Source of the DNA: Alphaproteobacteria bacterium
GTDB taxonomy: Bacteria > Pseudomonadota > Alphaproteobacteria > Caulobacterales > Aquidulcibacteraceae
Assembly: GCA_027485915.1 (NCBI GenBank)
Contig: JAIXQA010000064.1
Span: forward strand, 46,282-110,281
DNA: 64,000 nt
Direction of reading: 5' to 3'
The notes under the pieces are model-generated. The model made no database searches. It was not told the DNA's origin and worked only from the letters and a program-made list of their open reading frames with translations. The position numbers and the translations under genes were made by a program. Shown here one piece after another: positions 28,071 through 39,120 of the stretch (position 1 is its first letter; each line of letters opens with the position of its first letter).

Positions 28071-28365
28071 GCCTAATTTCCCTCTTGGACCATCTAGCGA
28101 ACGAAGATGGCTGCAATTCTTTACTATTTCCTTGCGTGCTTGAGAGCAATCCTAAATTGTTGTGAACTTCTGCATTCAAGCGATTTTGCTGACCACAACG
28201 GCACTATAGTGATGAATCTGCAACGCGTGGGCCAGACTTCGCGAATTACCGGCAGTCCTGCCCGCATTGGATCGCACCTTTGACTCTAGCGCAAGAACAG
28301 CTTCATGCTATAGACCCTAGGCTTTCCGTCCGGGGCGGGCGGGGGAGCTAGTCTGGAGCATGCCA

Positions 28366-28878
28366 ATGCGCGTTGTCGCGCCTACACTAATCGTCGCACT
28401 CATGGTCGCAACCGGTTTGGGCGGCTGCGCCACCCGTGCCAAGACGACATCGACCGATCAAGCCGCTGCCGCCGCTGCTGCACCACAAGCCAAGAAAGCA
28501 CGTACGGGCCTATTCTCTGGTCGATCGGCTAAGGGCACAGGTGAGGCGGGCATCGGTGTTAATGCGTTCTTATGGCGGGCAACGCTCGACACTTTGAATT
28601 TTATGCCATTGCTGGACTCTGATCCATTTGGCGGCACCTATGTCACAGATTGGCATTCGATAGCAGAGAAGCCCGACGAGCGCTTTAAGGTGCAGGTCTA
28701 TATTCTTGATACACGTCTGCGTGCCGATGGTCTTTCGGTCCAAGTGTTCCGTCAGGCAAAAGACGTAGCAGGCTCTTGGGTGGACGCCACGGTTGATCCA
28801 GATACAGCCATCCAAATTGAGAATGCGATTCTGACCCGGGCACGCCAACTGCGAATCGCCCAACTCGAAACACGCTAG
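28366..28878 (+). CDS. DUF3576 lipoprotein
   Basis: 170 residues. A lipoprotein signal ends in LGGCATRAK, with Cys as the lipidation site. After an Ala/Lys-rich linker come GVNAFLWRATLDTLNFMPLLDSDPFGGTYVTDWHS and ERFKVQVYILD, the recognisable DUF3576 core. The family sits upstream of leuS-lptE in many alphaproteobacteria, as here, hinting at an envelope-assembly role, but no function is known. GGAG at 28355-28358 gives good spacing to ATG 28366; ATG 28360 in the same frame is the alternative. Confidence 0.88.
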   Translation: MRVVAPTLIVALMVATGLGGCATRAKTTSTDQAAAAAAAPQAKKARTGLFSGRSAKGTGEAGIGVNAFLWRATLDTLNFMPLLDSDPFGGTYVTDWHSIAEKPDERFKVQVYILDTRLRADGLSVQVFRQAKDVAGSWVDATVDPDTAIQIENAILTRARQLRIAQLETR

Positions 28879-29054
28879 TCCGGCCAAGCCAGCACGCAGT
28901 GACGAAATCGTTCTGGCTCTGCATCAGGGCTAGATGAACTGTCTGTGTCTCCTTGGCAACATGCCTGCTTTTAGGGCAAAGGCATGAGGCGTAATTGGCT
29001 GTTCGGCGTTGGGCCGTACACCGATCAATTTGTCTGAGGCAATAAGGGTCTTCC

Positions 29055-31646
29055 ATGGCTGCACGATACAATCATCGCGAAACCGAACCGCGACAACGCG
29101 CGCGCTGGGACGCTGCTAAATTGTTCGAGGCTGGCCCGCCGGACCCGTCGCGGGCCAAATGCTATGTTCTAGAAATGTTTCCTTATCCATCTGGGCGCAT
29201 TCATATTGGTCACGTACGCAACTATGCCATGGGTGATGTGATTGCGCGCCGCCGCCGTGCGGCGGGCGATCAAGTGTTGCACCCAATGGGCTGGGATGCT
29301 TTTGGTCTGCCGGCAGAGAACGCCGCGCGCGAACGCGGTGCCCATCCTAGTACTTGGACACGCCAAAATATCGACGCGATGCGCGCGCAGCTTCAGCAAT
29401 TAGGCTTTGCCATTGATTGGTCACGTGAATTTGCAACGTGTGAGCCGTCCTATTATCGCCATCAGCAGAAAATGTTCTTGGACTTTCTCAAGGCAGGCCT
29501 TGTCTATCGGAAGAAGAGCAAGGTGAATTGGGACCCGGTTGAGAATACAGTTTTGGCCAATGAGCAAGTTGTCGATGGACGCGGTTGGCGCTCTGGCGCG
29601 CTTGTAGAGCAGCGCTATCTGGAACAATGGATGTTCCAAATTACCCGTTATGGCCAGGAATTGATCACGGCACTTGAAGGCTTGACTGGCTGGCCTGAAA
29701 AAGTGCGCATCATGCAGAACAATTGGATCGGCAGATCTGAGGGTTTGCGCTTTCGGTTCCAGTTTGACCCGACAACGCCATCGCCTGTAGGGGAAGCGCT
29801 TGAGGTCTATACGACACGGCCGGACACCTTGTTCGGTGCTTCCTTCGCAGGGATTTCCGTAGACCATCCAATCGCCCTGGCTTTGGCCGAAACCAACCCA
29901 GCTTTGGCAGAATTCTGCGAATCTTGCAGACGTGCAGGTACATCAGAAGAGGCCATTGAGACCCAAGAAAAGCGTGGGTTCGATACCGGCCTGCGCGTTA
30001 TTCACCCATTTGACGCACGCCAAACTCTGCCGGTTTGGATCGCGAATTTTGTTTTGATGGATTATGGAACCGGTGCCATCTTTGCCTGCCCCGCACATGA
30101 TCAGCGCGACCATGAGTTCGCGACGAAATACAATCTGTCGATCAAACCTGTCATCCTCCCCGAAGGCGCAGAGCCAGCAGCCGTGACCTCAATGGATGGC
30201 CCCTATTTGGGCCAAGGAACGGTTTTCAACTCTGACTTCTTAGACGGAATGACCAGCGAAGAGGCAAAATCGGCCGCCATGGATCGGATGGAGGCTTTGG
30301 GTGCAGGCCAGCGTACAGTGAACTTCCGTCTTCGGGATTGGGGCGTGTCCCGCCAGCGCTATTGGGGCTGCCCGATCCCGATCATCCACTGCAAGACCTG
30401 CGGTCCAGTCGGTGTGCCGGAAGACCAATTGCCCGTGACTTTGCCCGAGGATGTGACCTTCGACAAACCCGGTAATCCCTTGGACCATCATCCCAGTTGG
30501 AAGCATGTCGACTGCCCAGAATGTGGGGCTCCAGCGCAACGTGAGACCGATACGCTCGATACATTTGTCGATTCATCCTGGTATTGGGCGCGCTTTTGTG
30601 GCCAACCAGAGGATCGGCCAACAGATTTAGCGGCTGTCGCCCATTGGTTGCCCGTTGATCATTATATTGGCGGGGTTGAGCACGCAGTCTTGCACTTGCT
30701 CTATTCGCGCTTTTTTGCCCGCGCAATGCAGGCCGTTGGTCATCAGCCGACTTCAGAGCCTTTCAGCCGGCTCTTTACCCAAGGCATGGTGACGCATGCG
30801 ACGTTTAAGTCGCAAGCGGGCCACTGGTTATCCCCCGATGAAGTTGAAATTACGGGCACGACCGCCGTCGAGATCGCAACCGGTAAGCCTGCATTTATTG
30901 GACCCATCGAGAAGATGTCGAAGTCCAAGCGCAATACTGTCGACCCTGAAGACATCATCGACACCTATGGTGCCGATGTGGCGCGCTTGTTCGTTCTTTC
31001 GGATTCCCCACCCGAACGGGATGTGGAATGGTCTGAATCGGGCGTCGAAGGCTCTTGGCGCTTTGTACAGAAAATCTGGGCAGCCTTCGATGCCTTACCG
31101 GAAGGCGTGCCTGGCCCGCTGCATGTCGCGATTGGTGTAACTGGGGCTGCTCTCGATTTACGTCGCGCAGGTCATAAGGCGATTGCCGCCATCAGCTTGG
31201 CGATTGATTCCTATCGGTTCAACAGCGCCATCGCACAATTCCATGAATTGGTGGGACATATTCGGCGTTCCGAAAGCGATGACAGCGCCGACATGTTATC
31301 GGCCCGGGTTGAAGTCTTGGGCATCCTCGCCCGCGTGCTCCAGCCCTTTACGCCACATCTGGCTGAGGAAGCTTGGACACGGATGGGTGGCGAGGGCTTT
31401 GTCGCGACTGCACCTTGGCCTGAACCGGACAAGGGCCTCTTGGCAGAGGCCACCATCATGTTACCGGTCCAAATTGATGGCAAAAAGCGCGGCGAATTGC
31501 ATGTTGCCAAGGGAACTTCAAAGGATGCGCTCGAAGCTTTGGCGTTAGCCTTGCCCGAAGCTGCGCATTTCCTTGCAGGGCGAACTGTGGCTAAACTCAT
31601 TGTGGTACCTGATCGGATCATCAATATCGTGACCCGTGCAGAATAG
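29055..31646 (+). CDS. leuS: Leucine--tRNA ligase
   Basis: 863 residues, class Ia synthetase that charges tRNA-Leu. HIGH motif at 50-53 in [16 protein letters not shown], a CP1 editing domain with [26 protein letters not shown] at 620-624, and a C-terminal [12 protein letters not shown] domain. Length is standard for a proteobacterial LeuRS. The stop lies at or near the start of lptE. It forms an apparent unit with DUF3576, lptE and holA, an arrangement common in this class. Confidence 0.96.
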   Translation: MAARYNHRETEPRQRARWDAAKLFEAGPPDPSRAKCYVLEMFPYPSGRIHIGHVRNYAMGDVIARRRRAAGDQVLHPMGWDAFGLPAENAARERGAHPSTWTRQNIDAMRAQLQQLGFAIDWSREFATCEPSYYRHQQKMFLDFLKAGLVYRKKSKVNWDPVENTVLANEQVVDGRGWRSGALVEQRYLEQWMFQITRYGQELITALEGLTGWPEKVRIMQNNWIGRSEGLRFRFQFDPTTPSPVGEALEVYTTRPDTLFGASFAGISVDHPIALALAETNPALAEFCESCRRAGTSEEAIETQEKRGFDTGLRVIHPFDARQTLPVWIANFVLMDYGTGAIFACPAHDQRDHEFATKYNLSIKPVILPEGAEPAAVTSMDGPYLGQGTVFNSDFLDGMTSEEAKSAAMDRMEALGAGQRTVNFRLRDWGVSRQRYWGCPIPIIHCKTCGPVGVPEDQLPVTLPEDVTFDKPGNPLDHHPSWKHVDCPECGAPAQRETDTLDTFVDSSWYWARFCGQPEDRPTDLAAVAHWLPVDHYIGGVEHAVLHLLYSRFFARAMQAVGHQPTSEPFSRLFTQGMVTHATFKSQAGHWLSPDEVEITGTTAVEIATGKPAFIGPIEKMSKSKRNTVDPEDIIDTYGADVARLFVLSDSPPERDVEWSESGVEGSWRFVQKIWAAFDALPEGVPGPLHVAIGVTGAALDLRRAGHKAIAAISLAIDSYRFNSAIAQFHELVGHIRRSESDDSADMLSARVEVLGILARVLQPFTPHLAEEAWTRMGGEGFVATAPWPEPDKGLLAEATIMLPVQIDGKKRGELHVAKGTSKDALEALALALPEAAHFLAGRTVAKLIVVPDRIINIVTRAE

Positions 31647-31647
31647 G

Positions 31648-32142
31648 ATGGGCAAGGCTTTGGCGAAGTTAGGTGTGCTCGCTTTTATGGTAGGGCTGTC
31701 AACAATTGTTGCTGGCTGCGGCTTCCAGCCTGTCTATAACACGCAGGGGTCTGGAATCGGACCCGTGAGTATTGCAGCCATTGAAGGGCGCACAGGCTAT
31801 TTCTTGCGTCAAGAACTTGATCGGCGGGCCGTATTAGAACAGGGTGAAGCTGGTCCCCGCATTTTGAGTGTGAAATTGACGCGTAGCTTCACGCCAGCCG
31901 CGCAGGGCACCGACGGCATTTCAACCCGCAATGAGATGGCCGTCACGGCCACCTATGTTTTGGCCGCAGCACCACCGCTGCCTGCCGTGAGCGGTACAAT
32001 CACCACCAGTGTCGCGTACGAAAGCCTCGATCAGGCTTATGGCGATGTCGCTTTACAGGCCGATGCGGAAGAGCGTGTTGCCAATCAGATTGCTGAACGG
32101 CTCTGGTTGGACCTCCAGCGGCAAGTGCGGGCAGCACGATGA
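31648..32142 (+). CDS. lptE: LPS-assembly lipoprotein LptE
   Basis: 164 residues. A lipoprotein signal ends in VAGCGFQPVY, the GCGF(Q/R)P(L/V)Y run being the family mark. LptE plugs the LptD barrel in the outer membrane, where LPS is inserted. A mid-region with LSVKLTRSF and a C-terminal helix of paired acidic/basic residues fit the fold. ATG 31648 is used; GTG 31636 in the same frame would overlap leuS by 11 bp and add four residues. The stop overlaps the holA start by 4 bp. Confidence 0.88.
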   Translation: MGKALAKLGVLAFMVGLSTIVAGCGFQPVYNTQGSGIGPVSIAAIEGRTGYFLRQELDRRAVLEQGEAGPRILSVKLTRSFTPAAQGTDGISTRNEMAVTATYVLAAAPPLPAVSGTITTSVAYESLDQAYGDVALQADAEERVANQIAERLWLDLQRQVRAAR

Positions 32143-33179
32143 AACTGACGGGTCTTGCGGCCGTGAAGGCTGCGCAAAAAGACCTTTCGCCGCGCTTTGT
32201 GATCCTGTCTGGACCTGACTCGGGTCAGTTGCGCCGATTGGCAGAGGCAATTGCTAGCCGCCATCAGAGCCAAAATCCGGAGCTGGAATTTAAGCGTTTT
32301 TCCGAGGATGACTTGAAATCCAATCCCGGTGGCGTCGAAGAGGCCATCAGCGGTGCTTCTCTTTTTGGCGGGGCCGCCATCGCCCATGTGCGTGTCAGCG
32401 GCGAGAAAGATGCCTCATCTCTTGCAGGTCTATTGGAGCGCGTTGACAAGGGTGGTCCCAAGCCAGAAGGGGTTTTGATCCTAGACATTGGCGATATTGG
32501 TCGCAGTTCAAAGACGCGAAAGGCCTTTGAGGATTCGGGTCACGCTTGGTCGCTGCAATTGTATGAGACAACACGGGATGAATTGCTTGGCGTTGCCCGA
32601 GCTGAAGCAAAGGCTGCCGGTGTTAGCCTTGAACTGGATGCGCTGGCTGCGATCTTAGAGGCCGTCGCGCAAGATACCGATTCTGTGGCGGCGGAGGTGC
32701 AAAAGCTTGCCGTGTATGCTGGACCTGAAGGCGTGATCGATTTGGCATGCGTTGAAGCTGTGGGCTCTGGCGGCCGGGAAGCGGGCTTAGATGAAGCCAT
32801 TGATGCAGCCTTTTCCGGCCATCCTGTCTTGATGGTTCAGCGACTTGAACAAGCCTTTGGCGGTGGAGCTAATCCCGTTGCAATCTTGAATGGGACAGGT
32901 CGACGTGTGCGGCTCTTGCTCCAAGTTCGTGCTGGCGTCGAGGGCGGCGGCAATGCAGCAGAAATCCTCAAGCACCCAAAAATGGGCGTCTTTTGGAAGC
33001 GACAAGCTGAAGTTGCCCGGCAAGCGGGCTTGTGGAGCCGTGCGGCCCTTGAAGACGTTCTTACGGCAACATTGGAAGCCGATGGGCAAGTCAAACGGGC
33101 AGGGTCGCCAGACACGGCCTTGGTGGAACAATTGCTGATCCGCATCGCCAGACGGGCTGAGCGGATCGCGAAACGCTAA
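32139..33179 (+). CDS. holA: DNA polymerase III delta subunit
   Basis: 346 residues, clamp-loader subunit that opens the beta clamp. Early KDLSPRFVILSGPDSGQLRR is the degenerate P-loop start, followed by LEFKRFSEDDL and GASLFGGAAIAHVRVSG, both typical of HolA. The C-terminal ALVEQLLIRIARRA fits the collar domain. It overlaps lptE by ATGA, the usual alphaproteobacterial lptE-holA pair. It converges on argG with 8 bp between stops. Confidence 0.9.
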   Translation: MKLTGLAAVKAAQKDLSPRFVILSGPDSGQLRRLAEAIASRHQSQNPELEFKRFSEDDLKSNPGGVEEAISGASLFGGAAIAHVRVSGEKDASSLAGLLERVDKGGPKPEGVLILDIGDIGRSSKTRKAFEDSGHAWSLQLYETTRDELLGVARAEAKAAGVSLELDALAAILEAVAQDTDSVAAEVQKLAVYAGPEGVIDLACVEAVGSGGREAGLDEAIDAAFSGHPVLMVQRLEQAFGGGANPVAILNGTGRRVRLLLQVRAGVEGGGNAAEILKHPKMGVFWKRQAEVARQAGLWSRAALEDVLTATLEADGQVKRAGSPDTALVEQLLIRIARRAERIAKR

Positions 33180-33187
33180 AGCGAGAC

Positions 33188-34438
33188 TTAGTCGTTTTTA
33201 CCAGCGCGCTGGTCGCGCCAAGCCGCAATCCGAAGGCGAAGGGCGTTGAGCTTGATAAAGCCTTCAGCGTCCTTCTGATTATAGCCACCGGCGGCATCAA
33301 AGCTGATGAGTTCCTTGTTATAGAGCGAGAGCGGGCTCGACCGGCCCTGCACATAGACACCACCCTTATAGATCTTCAAAGTCACTTCGCCGGTGACATC
33401 TTCTTGGCTGGTGTCGATGGCGGCCTGCAGCATCTTCCGCTCTGGTGTGAACCACATGCCGTTATAAATCAACGTGGCATAACGCGGCATCAATTCGTCC
33501 TTGAGATGCATGGCCCCGCGATCAAGCGTGATGCTCTCGATCGCGCGGTGGGCTTGCCACAGGATCGTGCCGCCTGGGGTCTCATAGTAACCGCGTGACT
33601 TCATGCCAACAAAGCGGTTCTCAACCAAATCGAGGCCACCCACACCATTTTCCGCGCCAATGCGATTAAGTTCGCCCAAGAGCGCTGCTGGGCCATAGGC
33701 CTTGCCGTTAATGGAGATTGGGTCGCCGCGCTCAAAGCCAATTGTAATGATGGTCGCTTTATCGGGCGCTTCTTCTGGCGTGATTGTGCGACGGTCAACG
33801 CGCTTAGACACCAGATCGGGCACGGGCTCATTTGGATCTTCGAGTACAAGGCCCTCCGATGAAGTATGCAGAAGATTGGCGTCGATGGAGAAGGGGGCGT
33901 CTTGTTCCTTTCCAGTCGCAATCTCAATCCCATGCTTTTTCGCGTAGGCAATGAGGTCTGGGCGACCTTGGAAGCTCCACTCCCGCCAAGGCGCGATCAC
34001 CGTCACGTCTGGCTTTAAGGCATAATAGGAGACTTCAAATCGAACCTGGTCATTGCCCTTGCCCGTTGCGCCATGACAGACGGCATCCGCGCCTACAAGG
34101 TTTGCAATCTCGATCTGACGCTTGGCGATCAACGGCCGGGCGATTGATGTCCCCAGCAGATAAACGCCCTCGTAAAGCGCATTGGCGCGAAACATGGGGA
34201 ATACATAGTCACGCACAAACTCGTCGCGCAGGTCGTCGATGAAGATGTTCTCAGGCTTAACCCCTGCCGCCAAAGCTTTTGCGCGGGCCGGGCCCAATTC
34301 CTCGCCCTGACCCAAGTCCGCTGTGAAGGTCACCACTTCGCAGCCATAGGTCTCTTGCAGCCACTTCAGGATGATCGAGGTGTCGAGCCCGCCTGAATAA
34401 GCGAGAACAACTTTATTGACTTTGCGTTGGGTGGTCAT
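33188..34438 (-). CDS. argG: Argininosuccinate synthase
   Basis: 416 residues. Joins citrulline and aspartate with ATP, the penultimate step of arginine synthesis. ATP-pyrophosphatase loop SGGLDTS at 15-21, [13 protein letters not shown], then the tetramerisation and citrulline/aspartate regions [17 protein letters not shown] and GYYETPGGT. Length matches the type I bacterial enzyme. No arginine-gene cluster is adjacent and no ARG-box was recognised in the short upstream gap. Confidence 0.96.
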   Translation of the reverse strand: MTTQRKVNKVVLAYSGGLDTSIILKWLQETYGCEVVTFTADLGQGEELGPARAKALAAGVKPENIFIDDLRDEFVRDYVFPMFRANALYEGVYLLGTSIARPLIAKRQIEIANLVGADAVCHGATGKGNDQVRFEVSYYALKPDVTVIAPWREWSFQGRPDLIAYAKKHGIEIATGKEQDAPFSIDANLLHTSSEGLVLEDPNEPVPDLVSKRVDRRTITPEEAPDKATIITIGFERGDPISINGKAYGPAALLGELNRIGAENGVGGLDLVENRFVGMKSRGYYETPGGTILWQAHRAIESITLDRGAMHLKDELMPRYATLIYNGMWFTPERKMLQAAIDTSQEDVTGEVTLKIYKGGVYVQGRSSPLSLYNKELISFDAAGGYNQKDAEGFIKLNALRLRIAAWRDQRAGKND

Positions 34439-34549
34439 GGGGCTTGGGTTCCAAGGCTGAAGAGTGTGGTTGAGGTGCTAGGCAATCCGAGCCCTGAGAT
34501 CAAGCGGTCAGAGCAACGCTAACTTGATGAGCGCGGAAGGCACCCCGCT

Positions 34550-34933
34550 TTAACGTCGCTGGTCTTTATTGAGCCATTTGATGGCAATGGCGAGATGGAT
34601 TAAATGCGCTAGAACAAAGGTGAACGCCATAAATACGCGCGACGTGCCAAGCGACACAGCTTCTTTGGTCAATTGGCCCGTCGGCACACGGTGCGCAAGA
34701 AACGTCAAGAGTAGGCCAAACCCGGCTGCAAGCGCGGGGGCAAATAACAGGGCAAATCGTCTTGGTGCCGTCCAAGTCGGCTGACCATTGAGGCCAAACT
34801 GCATCGGAATGCGCGCACCGGCATCAATCTTTGCCGCGGCCGAGGCGGAAATCAATGCCATCAGGGTGAGGCCGGCAACAAAGCACAAATCTCCGGTCCA
34901 CAGCAGAAAGTGAGAGAAATCGAGCGGGTTCAC
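34550..34933 (-). CDS. DUF1648-type membrane protein
   Basis: 127 residues with three or four membrane segments. The stretch IPMQFGLNGQPTWTAPRR after the first helix matches the DUF1648 core seen in SdpI-like immunity/signalling proteins and other small membrane proteins. The longer helical part of SdpI is missing. It lies 59 bp beyond the end of kup on the same strand and could share its transcript. Function unknown. Confidence 0.7.
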   Translation of the reverse strand: MNPLDFSHFLLWTGDLCFVAGLTLMALISASAAAKIDAGARIPMQFGLNGQPTWTAPRRFALLFAPALAAGFGLLLTFLAHRVPTGQLTKEAVSLGTSRVFMAFTFVLAHLIHLAIAIKWLNKDQRR

Positions 34934-34992
34934 ACCCTCGACTAGAGCACCATATCTGGTCTTTGAACAGGACCTTTACAGCGCCAGTTGCT

Positions 34993-36957
34993 CTAGACGA
35001 CTACTTGTGTGCCCAATTCGACAACCCGCCCTGAAGGAATGTGGAAGAAGTCCGTCGCATTGGTCGCGTTCTTCGACAGGAAAATGTACAAATGATCCTG
35101 CCATAGAGGCATGCCTGACGTACTGGACGCCACAATGGTGCGGTGACCCAAGAAAAAGCTGGTCGACATGATATCGAACTTCAGCCCCTGCTTTCGGCAC
35201 ATGGTGAGTGCTTTGGGAATATTGGGGCTTTCCATGAAGCCGTAATTGACGATCACAATGCGGACGTCAGGAATAATTTCCTCAATCTCTATCCTATCGG
35301 CATCTGCCACACGTGGCGTTTCAGCAGTCCGGACACTCAGAATCGCGATCTTCTCATGCAGAACCTTATTGTGTTTCAGGTTATGCATCAGGGCCACAGG
35401 GGCAAGATCGGGGTCACTCGTCAAGAAAATGGCCGTACCTGCGACGCGATGCGGCGGATGAGCCATAAGTGTCTTTAAGAGATCACGCAGGGGAATCGAA
35501 TCACGCCGAGTCTTTTCAGACAGGATCTGACTTCCTTCCTGCCAACTCCACATAATCACAACGATGACGGCGCCCAACACCAGTGGGAACCAAGCACCAT
35601 GAGGAATTTTGAGGACTTGCGAACCCAGGAACACGATGTCCAAGGCAGCAATGGGGACCAACAATAAGGCTGCCTGGAAACCGCTCCATTTCCACAAGCG
35701 GGTTACCACTGGGACCGCCAACAACGTGTCCATAAACATGGCACCAGTAATCGCGATGCCATAGGCAGATGTCAGATTACCAGAGGACTTAAACGAGAAG
35801 AGAAGCACCAAGACACCAATCATCAAGAAGGTATTGACTTGGGGAACATAGATTTGCCCAGCTTGGGTCTCGCTGGTGCGGCGGATCTGCATACGCGGCA
35901 AGAGGCCCAATTGTACCGCTTGCTGCGTCATCGAGAAGGCACCGGTAATCACAGCTTGGCTGGCAATAACTGCGGCCATGGTTGCGAGGATCATGACGGG
36001 CCAGAAGGCAACTTCTGGCACCATCATCCAGAATGGGTCCGCTTTTGCGGCTGGATTGGCCAAAACAAATGCACCTTGGCCAAGATAGTTCAACGCCAAA
36101 GATGGGAAGACAAGCACGAACCAAGCCGCGCGGATGGGGTTTTTGCCAAAGTGGCCCATATCGGCATAAAGCGCCTCAGCACCGGTAACGGCCAAGAAGA
36201 TGGACCCAAGAATAACCAGAGCAACAAGGCCATTTTCCATCAAGAATCGAAAGGCATAGATGGGGTTAAACGCCAGCCAAACGCGCGGATCATCGGCGAT
36301 ATGATAGATGCCGAGGCCAGCCAATGTCAGGAACCACAAGGCCGTAATTGGACCAAACCAAGCGGCAATTTTGTGGGTGCCTTTCGATTGCACGAGAAAC
36401 AAGCCCACCAAAATCGCGGCAGATATCGGCAAAATATAAGGCGTAAACAAATTGCCGACGCCTGGGGCAATTTTCAGACCTTCAATGGCACCGAGAACCG
36501 AAATCGCGGGCGTAATAATGCCGTCGCCATAGAAGAAGGCGGCCCCCATCACACCGCAGAAAAATACCCAAGGCGATTTCTTTCCCATGGCCCGTTGCGC
36601 CAAAGCCATCAGAGCCAGCGTGCCGCCCTCTCCCTTGTTGTCGGCCCGCATCAGGAACACGACATATTTTAAGGTCACGATGAGGAACAAAGCCCACAAA
36701 ACGAGGGAAACCACCCCCAACACGGCCACTTCGAGGTTGCCCGAACCCTTGGCGTGAGCCAGCGCTTCGCGCATGGCATAAAACGGACTGGTCCCGATGT
36801 CGCCGAACACGACGCCGACTGAACCCAGCGCAAGCATGAAAAATCCACGGGTGGATTGGCTACCGTGGCCATGGCCGCCACCTTGGGCACCGCTGGCTGG
36901 ATCGCCAAAGCCTTTAGAGGCTTCCGTATCCGCTGACATATTTGAAGGCGATGCCAT
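34993..36957 (-). CDS. kup: Potassium uptake protein Kup
   Basis: 654 residues, about twelve membrane segments. The start of the transporter FFMLALGSVGVVFGDIGTSPFYAM is the Kup signature, followed by DNKGEGGTLALMAL and GAAFFYGDGIITPAISVLGA. The C-terminal cytoplasmic domain contains VGTAIFLTSDP-like sequence. Kup imports K+ with H+ coupling in the inner membrane. A Gly/His-rich N-terminal tail of about 35 residues precedes the core. CGGGGAG precedes ATG 36957. No sign of a c-di-AMP riboswitch upstream. Confidence 0.95.
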   Translation of the reverse strand: MASPSNMSADTEASKGFGDPASGAQGGGHGHGSQSTRGFFMLALGSVGVVFGDIGTSPFYAMREALAHAKGSGNLEVAVLGVVSLVLWALFLIVTLKYVVFLMRADNKGEGGTLALMALAQRAMGKKSPWVFFCGVMGAAFFYGDGIITPAISVLGAIEGLKIAPGVGNLFTPYILPISAAILVGLFLVQSKGTHKIAAWFGPITALWFLTLAGLGIYHIADDPRVWLAFNPIYAFRFLMENGLVALVILGSIFLAVTGAEALYADMGHFGKNPIRAAWFVLVFPSLALNYLGQGAFVLANPAAKADPFWMMVPEVAFWPVMILATMAAVIASQAVITGAFSMTQQAVQLGLLPRMQIRRTSETQAGQIYVPQVNTFLMIGVLVLLFSFKSSGNLTSAYGIAITGAMFMDTLLAVPVVTRLWKWSGFQAALLLVPIAALDIVFLGSQVLKIPHGAWFPLVLGAVIVVIMWSWQEGSQILSEKTRRDSIPLRDLLKTLMAHPPHRVAGTAIFLTSDPDLAPVALMHNLKHNKVLHEKIAILSVRTAETPRVADADRIEIEEIIPDVRIVIVNYGFMESPNIPKALTMCRKQGLKFDIMSTSFFLGHRTIVASSTSGMPLWQDHLYIFLSKNATNATDFFHIPSGRVVELGTQVVV

Positions 36958-37228
36958 CTTGGCTCCCCGAACACAGTGAGTCGGTTTCTAGACTCGCTGC
37001 TTGTACGCGATTGTAGGCGGCGCCAATACGCCTTTTGTCGGACGGCTTCAATGCTGAAGCACAATTGGGGTTTGGGGTGCGCTGATTTTGGCGGCTACTG
37101 CACGTTTCTTGATGACTTTGCTGGGGAACTCAGCGCGATGGCAGCAAGATCCAAGCTAGACGGGCGTGCAGGGGCCGTCTATCCACCCTAAGTACAACCA
37201 AACCCCTATGGCGGCAGGAGATCAGAAA

Positions 37229-38029
37229 ATGGCACGACGACTTTGTTTGGTAACGGGGGCTTCAGCGGGAATTGGTCAAGCAATTGCACGCATTTTTGCT
37301 GAGCGCGGCTATGACCTAGCCTTAACGGCGCGCCGGGCAGACCGCTTGGAGACGTTTGCGGCAGAATTGAAACAAACTTGGGGCGCAGAGAGCATCTCTA
37401 TTGCCGCGGATTTAGCAGACCGTGCCGCTCCTGCTGCGATCATGGGCGCTCTCGAAAGGGCCGGTCGCCCAGTCGATGCCTTGGTCAATAATGCGGGCTA
37501 TGGCTTGCAGGGCAGTTATCTGGCCTCCAGCTGGGAAGACCACGCTGCCTTCATGCAAGTCTTGGTCGAAGCCCCACTTGAGCTTGCCTATCGCGTCCTC
37601 CCCGGCATGCAAGAGCGTCGATTTGGACGCATCATGAATGTTGCCTCTCTCGCTGGGCATCTGCCAGCAGCAGCAGGAGCGACGCTTTATGGGGCCTCGA
37701 AGGCTTTCCTGATTAAATTCAGTCAGGCGCTAAACTTGGAAAACACCGATAATGGCGTGCATGTTAGCGCGCTATGTCCGGGCTTTACCTATTCGGAGTT
37801 CCACGACGTGAACGGCATGCGGGAACAAGTCTCCACCATGCCGAAATGGCTTTGGCAGGACGCAAAGACCGTCGCCCAAATTGGCTATGATGCCCTAGAA
37901 GCCAATCGGCCCGTGGTGGTGACGGGCACCCCCAACAGAACGATTGCTGCGATTGGAAAACTATTGCCGGATAGCATCGCTTTGCACCTCATGAAGTCAC
38001 AGGTGCAAAAGTTTCGGCGTGCCGATTAA
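37229..38029 (+). CDS. Short-chain dehydrogenase/reductase
   Basis: 266 residues, classical SDR. NAD(P) motif TGASAGIGQAIA near residue 8, NNAGYG after strand 4, and the catalytic Tyr-x3-Lys in YGASKAF. Arg residues after strand 2 (LTARRADRLE) favour NADPH. Closest in feel to DltE/SDR family members acting on acyl or sugar substrates; substrate unknown. ATG 37229 is used because AGGAG sits 9 bp upstream; the frame opens 21 codons earlier. Confidence 0.88.
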   Translation: MARRLCLVTGASAGIGQAIARIFAERGYDLALTARRADRLETFAAELKQTWGAESISIAADLADRAAPAAIMGALERAGRPVDALVNNAGYGLQGSYLASSWEDHAAFMQVLVEAPLELAYRVLPGMQERRFGRIMNVASLAGHLPAAAGATLYGASKAFLIKFSQALNLENTDNGVHVSALCPGFTYSEFHDVNGMREQVSTMPKWLWQDAKTVAQIGYDALEANRPVVVTGTPNRTIAAIGKLLPDSIALHLMKSQVQKFRRAD

Positions 38030-38039
38030 TGCCTAGCCT

Positions 38040-38933
38040 TCAATGGCAACCACAAGGTTTATGAGGTGGTTTGCGGGGCTTGCGCGGTGGCGGATCCATA
38101 TGGACCCGGTCGCGCACGCCCGAAAAGCGCGTGCCGCCACCGACAAAGGCAAAGCCCCCGCCACCATAGCTGTAAGAGGTCTCAATTGGGAAGCCGACGC
38201 CATAGCTCATGCCGCCCATGAAGAAGCTGGCCGGAATAAGGGTCACTTCCCGCTGCTCCTGCTGGCAGCAAGGCATCGGTAGCGTCGTCGGTGGTGGCAG
38301 CATGATCGGCGACGGCGCTACAGGTGGCTGCAGAATCACAACTTGTGGCGGCGGTGGCTGAAACTGCGGCTCAACTGGCGGGTGACCGGTCGCCACGGGT
38401 GGCGGGACAGTTTGTGTCTGATGCGCAGGCACCCAATAGCCATGGCAAGTCACAGTGGCCCCGGCTTGCGTCGAAACGCAATTCATCGGCATGGGAGGAC
38501 TTGCGGAATGCCCGGCAGACGCTGAATAGGTAGCCGCGCCGCTTTGGCTGGTTGAAGACGACTGCGACGCGTTGCGATTGTAAGTGGACGTCACGGTTAC
38601 GTTTTGTTGCCGTGGCGCGCTTGGGGCCATGGCTTGCATTTGTACTGCTTGCCCCTGTTGAGTCGGTGCCGCCTGATAAACCCGATTAGGGTCAAATAGA
38701 ACCGTAGGGCCCGCGTTTTGCGCGGCCGAAGAAGAATAGCTTTGACTCTGAACCGTCATGCCGGGGGCAACGCGGATCATACCCGCGCATGCTGCTGGGT
38801 CAGCCGCATTACCAAGAAGGCAGGGATCGCTGGCACCTTGTGGCTGTGCCCCTGAAGCAGGCATGCCACTTGCTGTGGCTTGACCAGCGGCGGCGAGCGC
38901 CATCAGAGAGACGATGAAAGCAGTTTTGGTCAT
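38040..38933 (-). CDS. Secreted proline- and cysteine-containing protein of unknown function
   Basis: 297 residues. A signal peptide (cleavage near ATASG, about residue 23) leads into a Ser/Ala/Gln-rich region, then a Pro-rich segment (VPPPVATGHPPVEPQ and PPPPQVVILQPP), then a Gly/Tyr/Phe-rich stretch around YSYGGGGFAFVGGG. The end is basic and proline-rich, closing with KPCGCH. Seven or so Cys residues, including CC pairs, could be cross-linked outside the cell. I know no family; composition suggests a surface or stalk-like structural protein. Confidence 0.6.
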   Translation of the reverse strand: MTKTAFIVSLMALAAAGQATASGMPASGAQPQGASDPCLLGNAADPAACAGMIRVAPGMTVQSQSYSSSAAQNAGPTVLFDPNRVYQAAPTQQGQAVQMQAMAPSAPRQQNVTVTSTYNRNASQSSSTSQSGAATYSASAGHSASPPMPMNCVSTQAGATVTCHGYWVPAHQTQTVPPPVATGHPPVEPQFQPPPPQVVILQPPVAPSPIMLPPPTTLPMPCCQQEQREVTLIPASFFMGGMSYGVGFPIETSYSYGGGGFAFVGGGTRFSGVRDRVHMDPPPRKPRKPPHKPCGCH

Positions 38934-39120
38934 TCTGACCCCCTTTTATGGCGCACCACATCCTGTGGCTCGGCTCAAATCTGTGTTATGAGGGTCTAAA
39001 GGGCTGATAAACCTGCAAAGTTCAAGGCTGTGCCCGCGTGCGGGGAATTCAGAGCAAAATTGCAGCTCTTCAAAACCCTAACAGGCGACTAGGTGTCTTG
39101 ATCTGAAACAGGGAAGCCGT

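Noticed and set aside
35839..36672. 277-residue plus-strand frame over kup
   Set aside because: Antisense to Kup membrane segments, no hydrophobic or domain pattern of its own.
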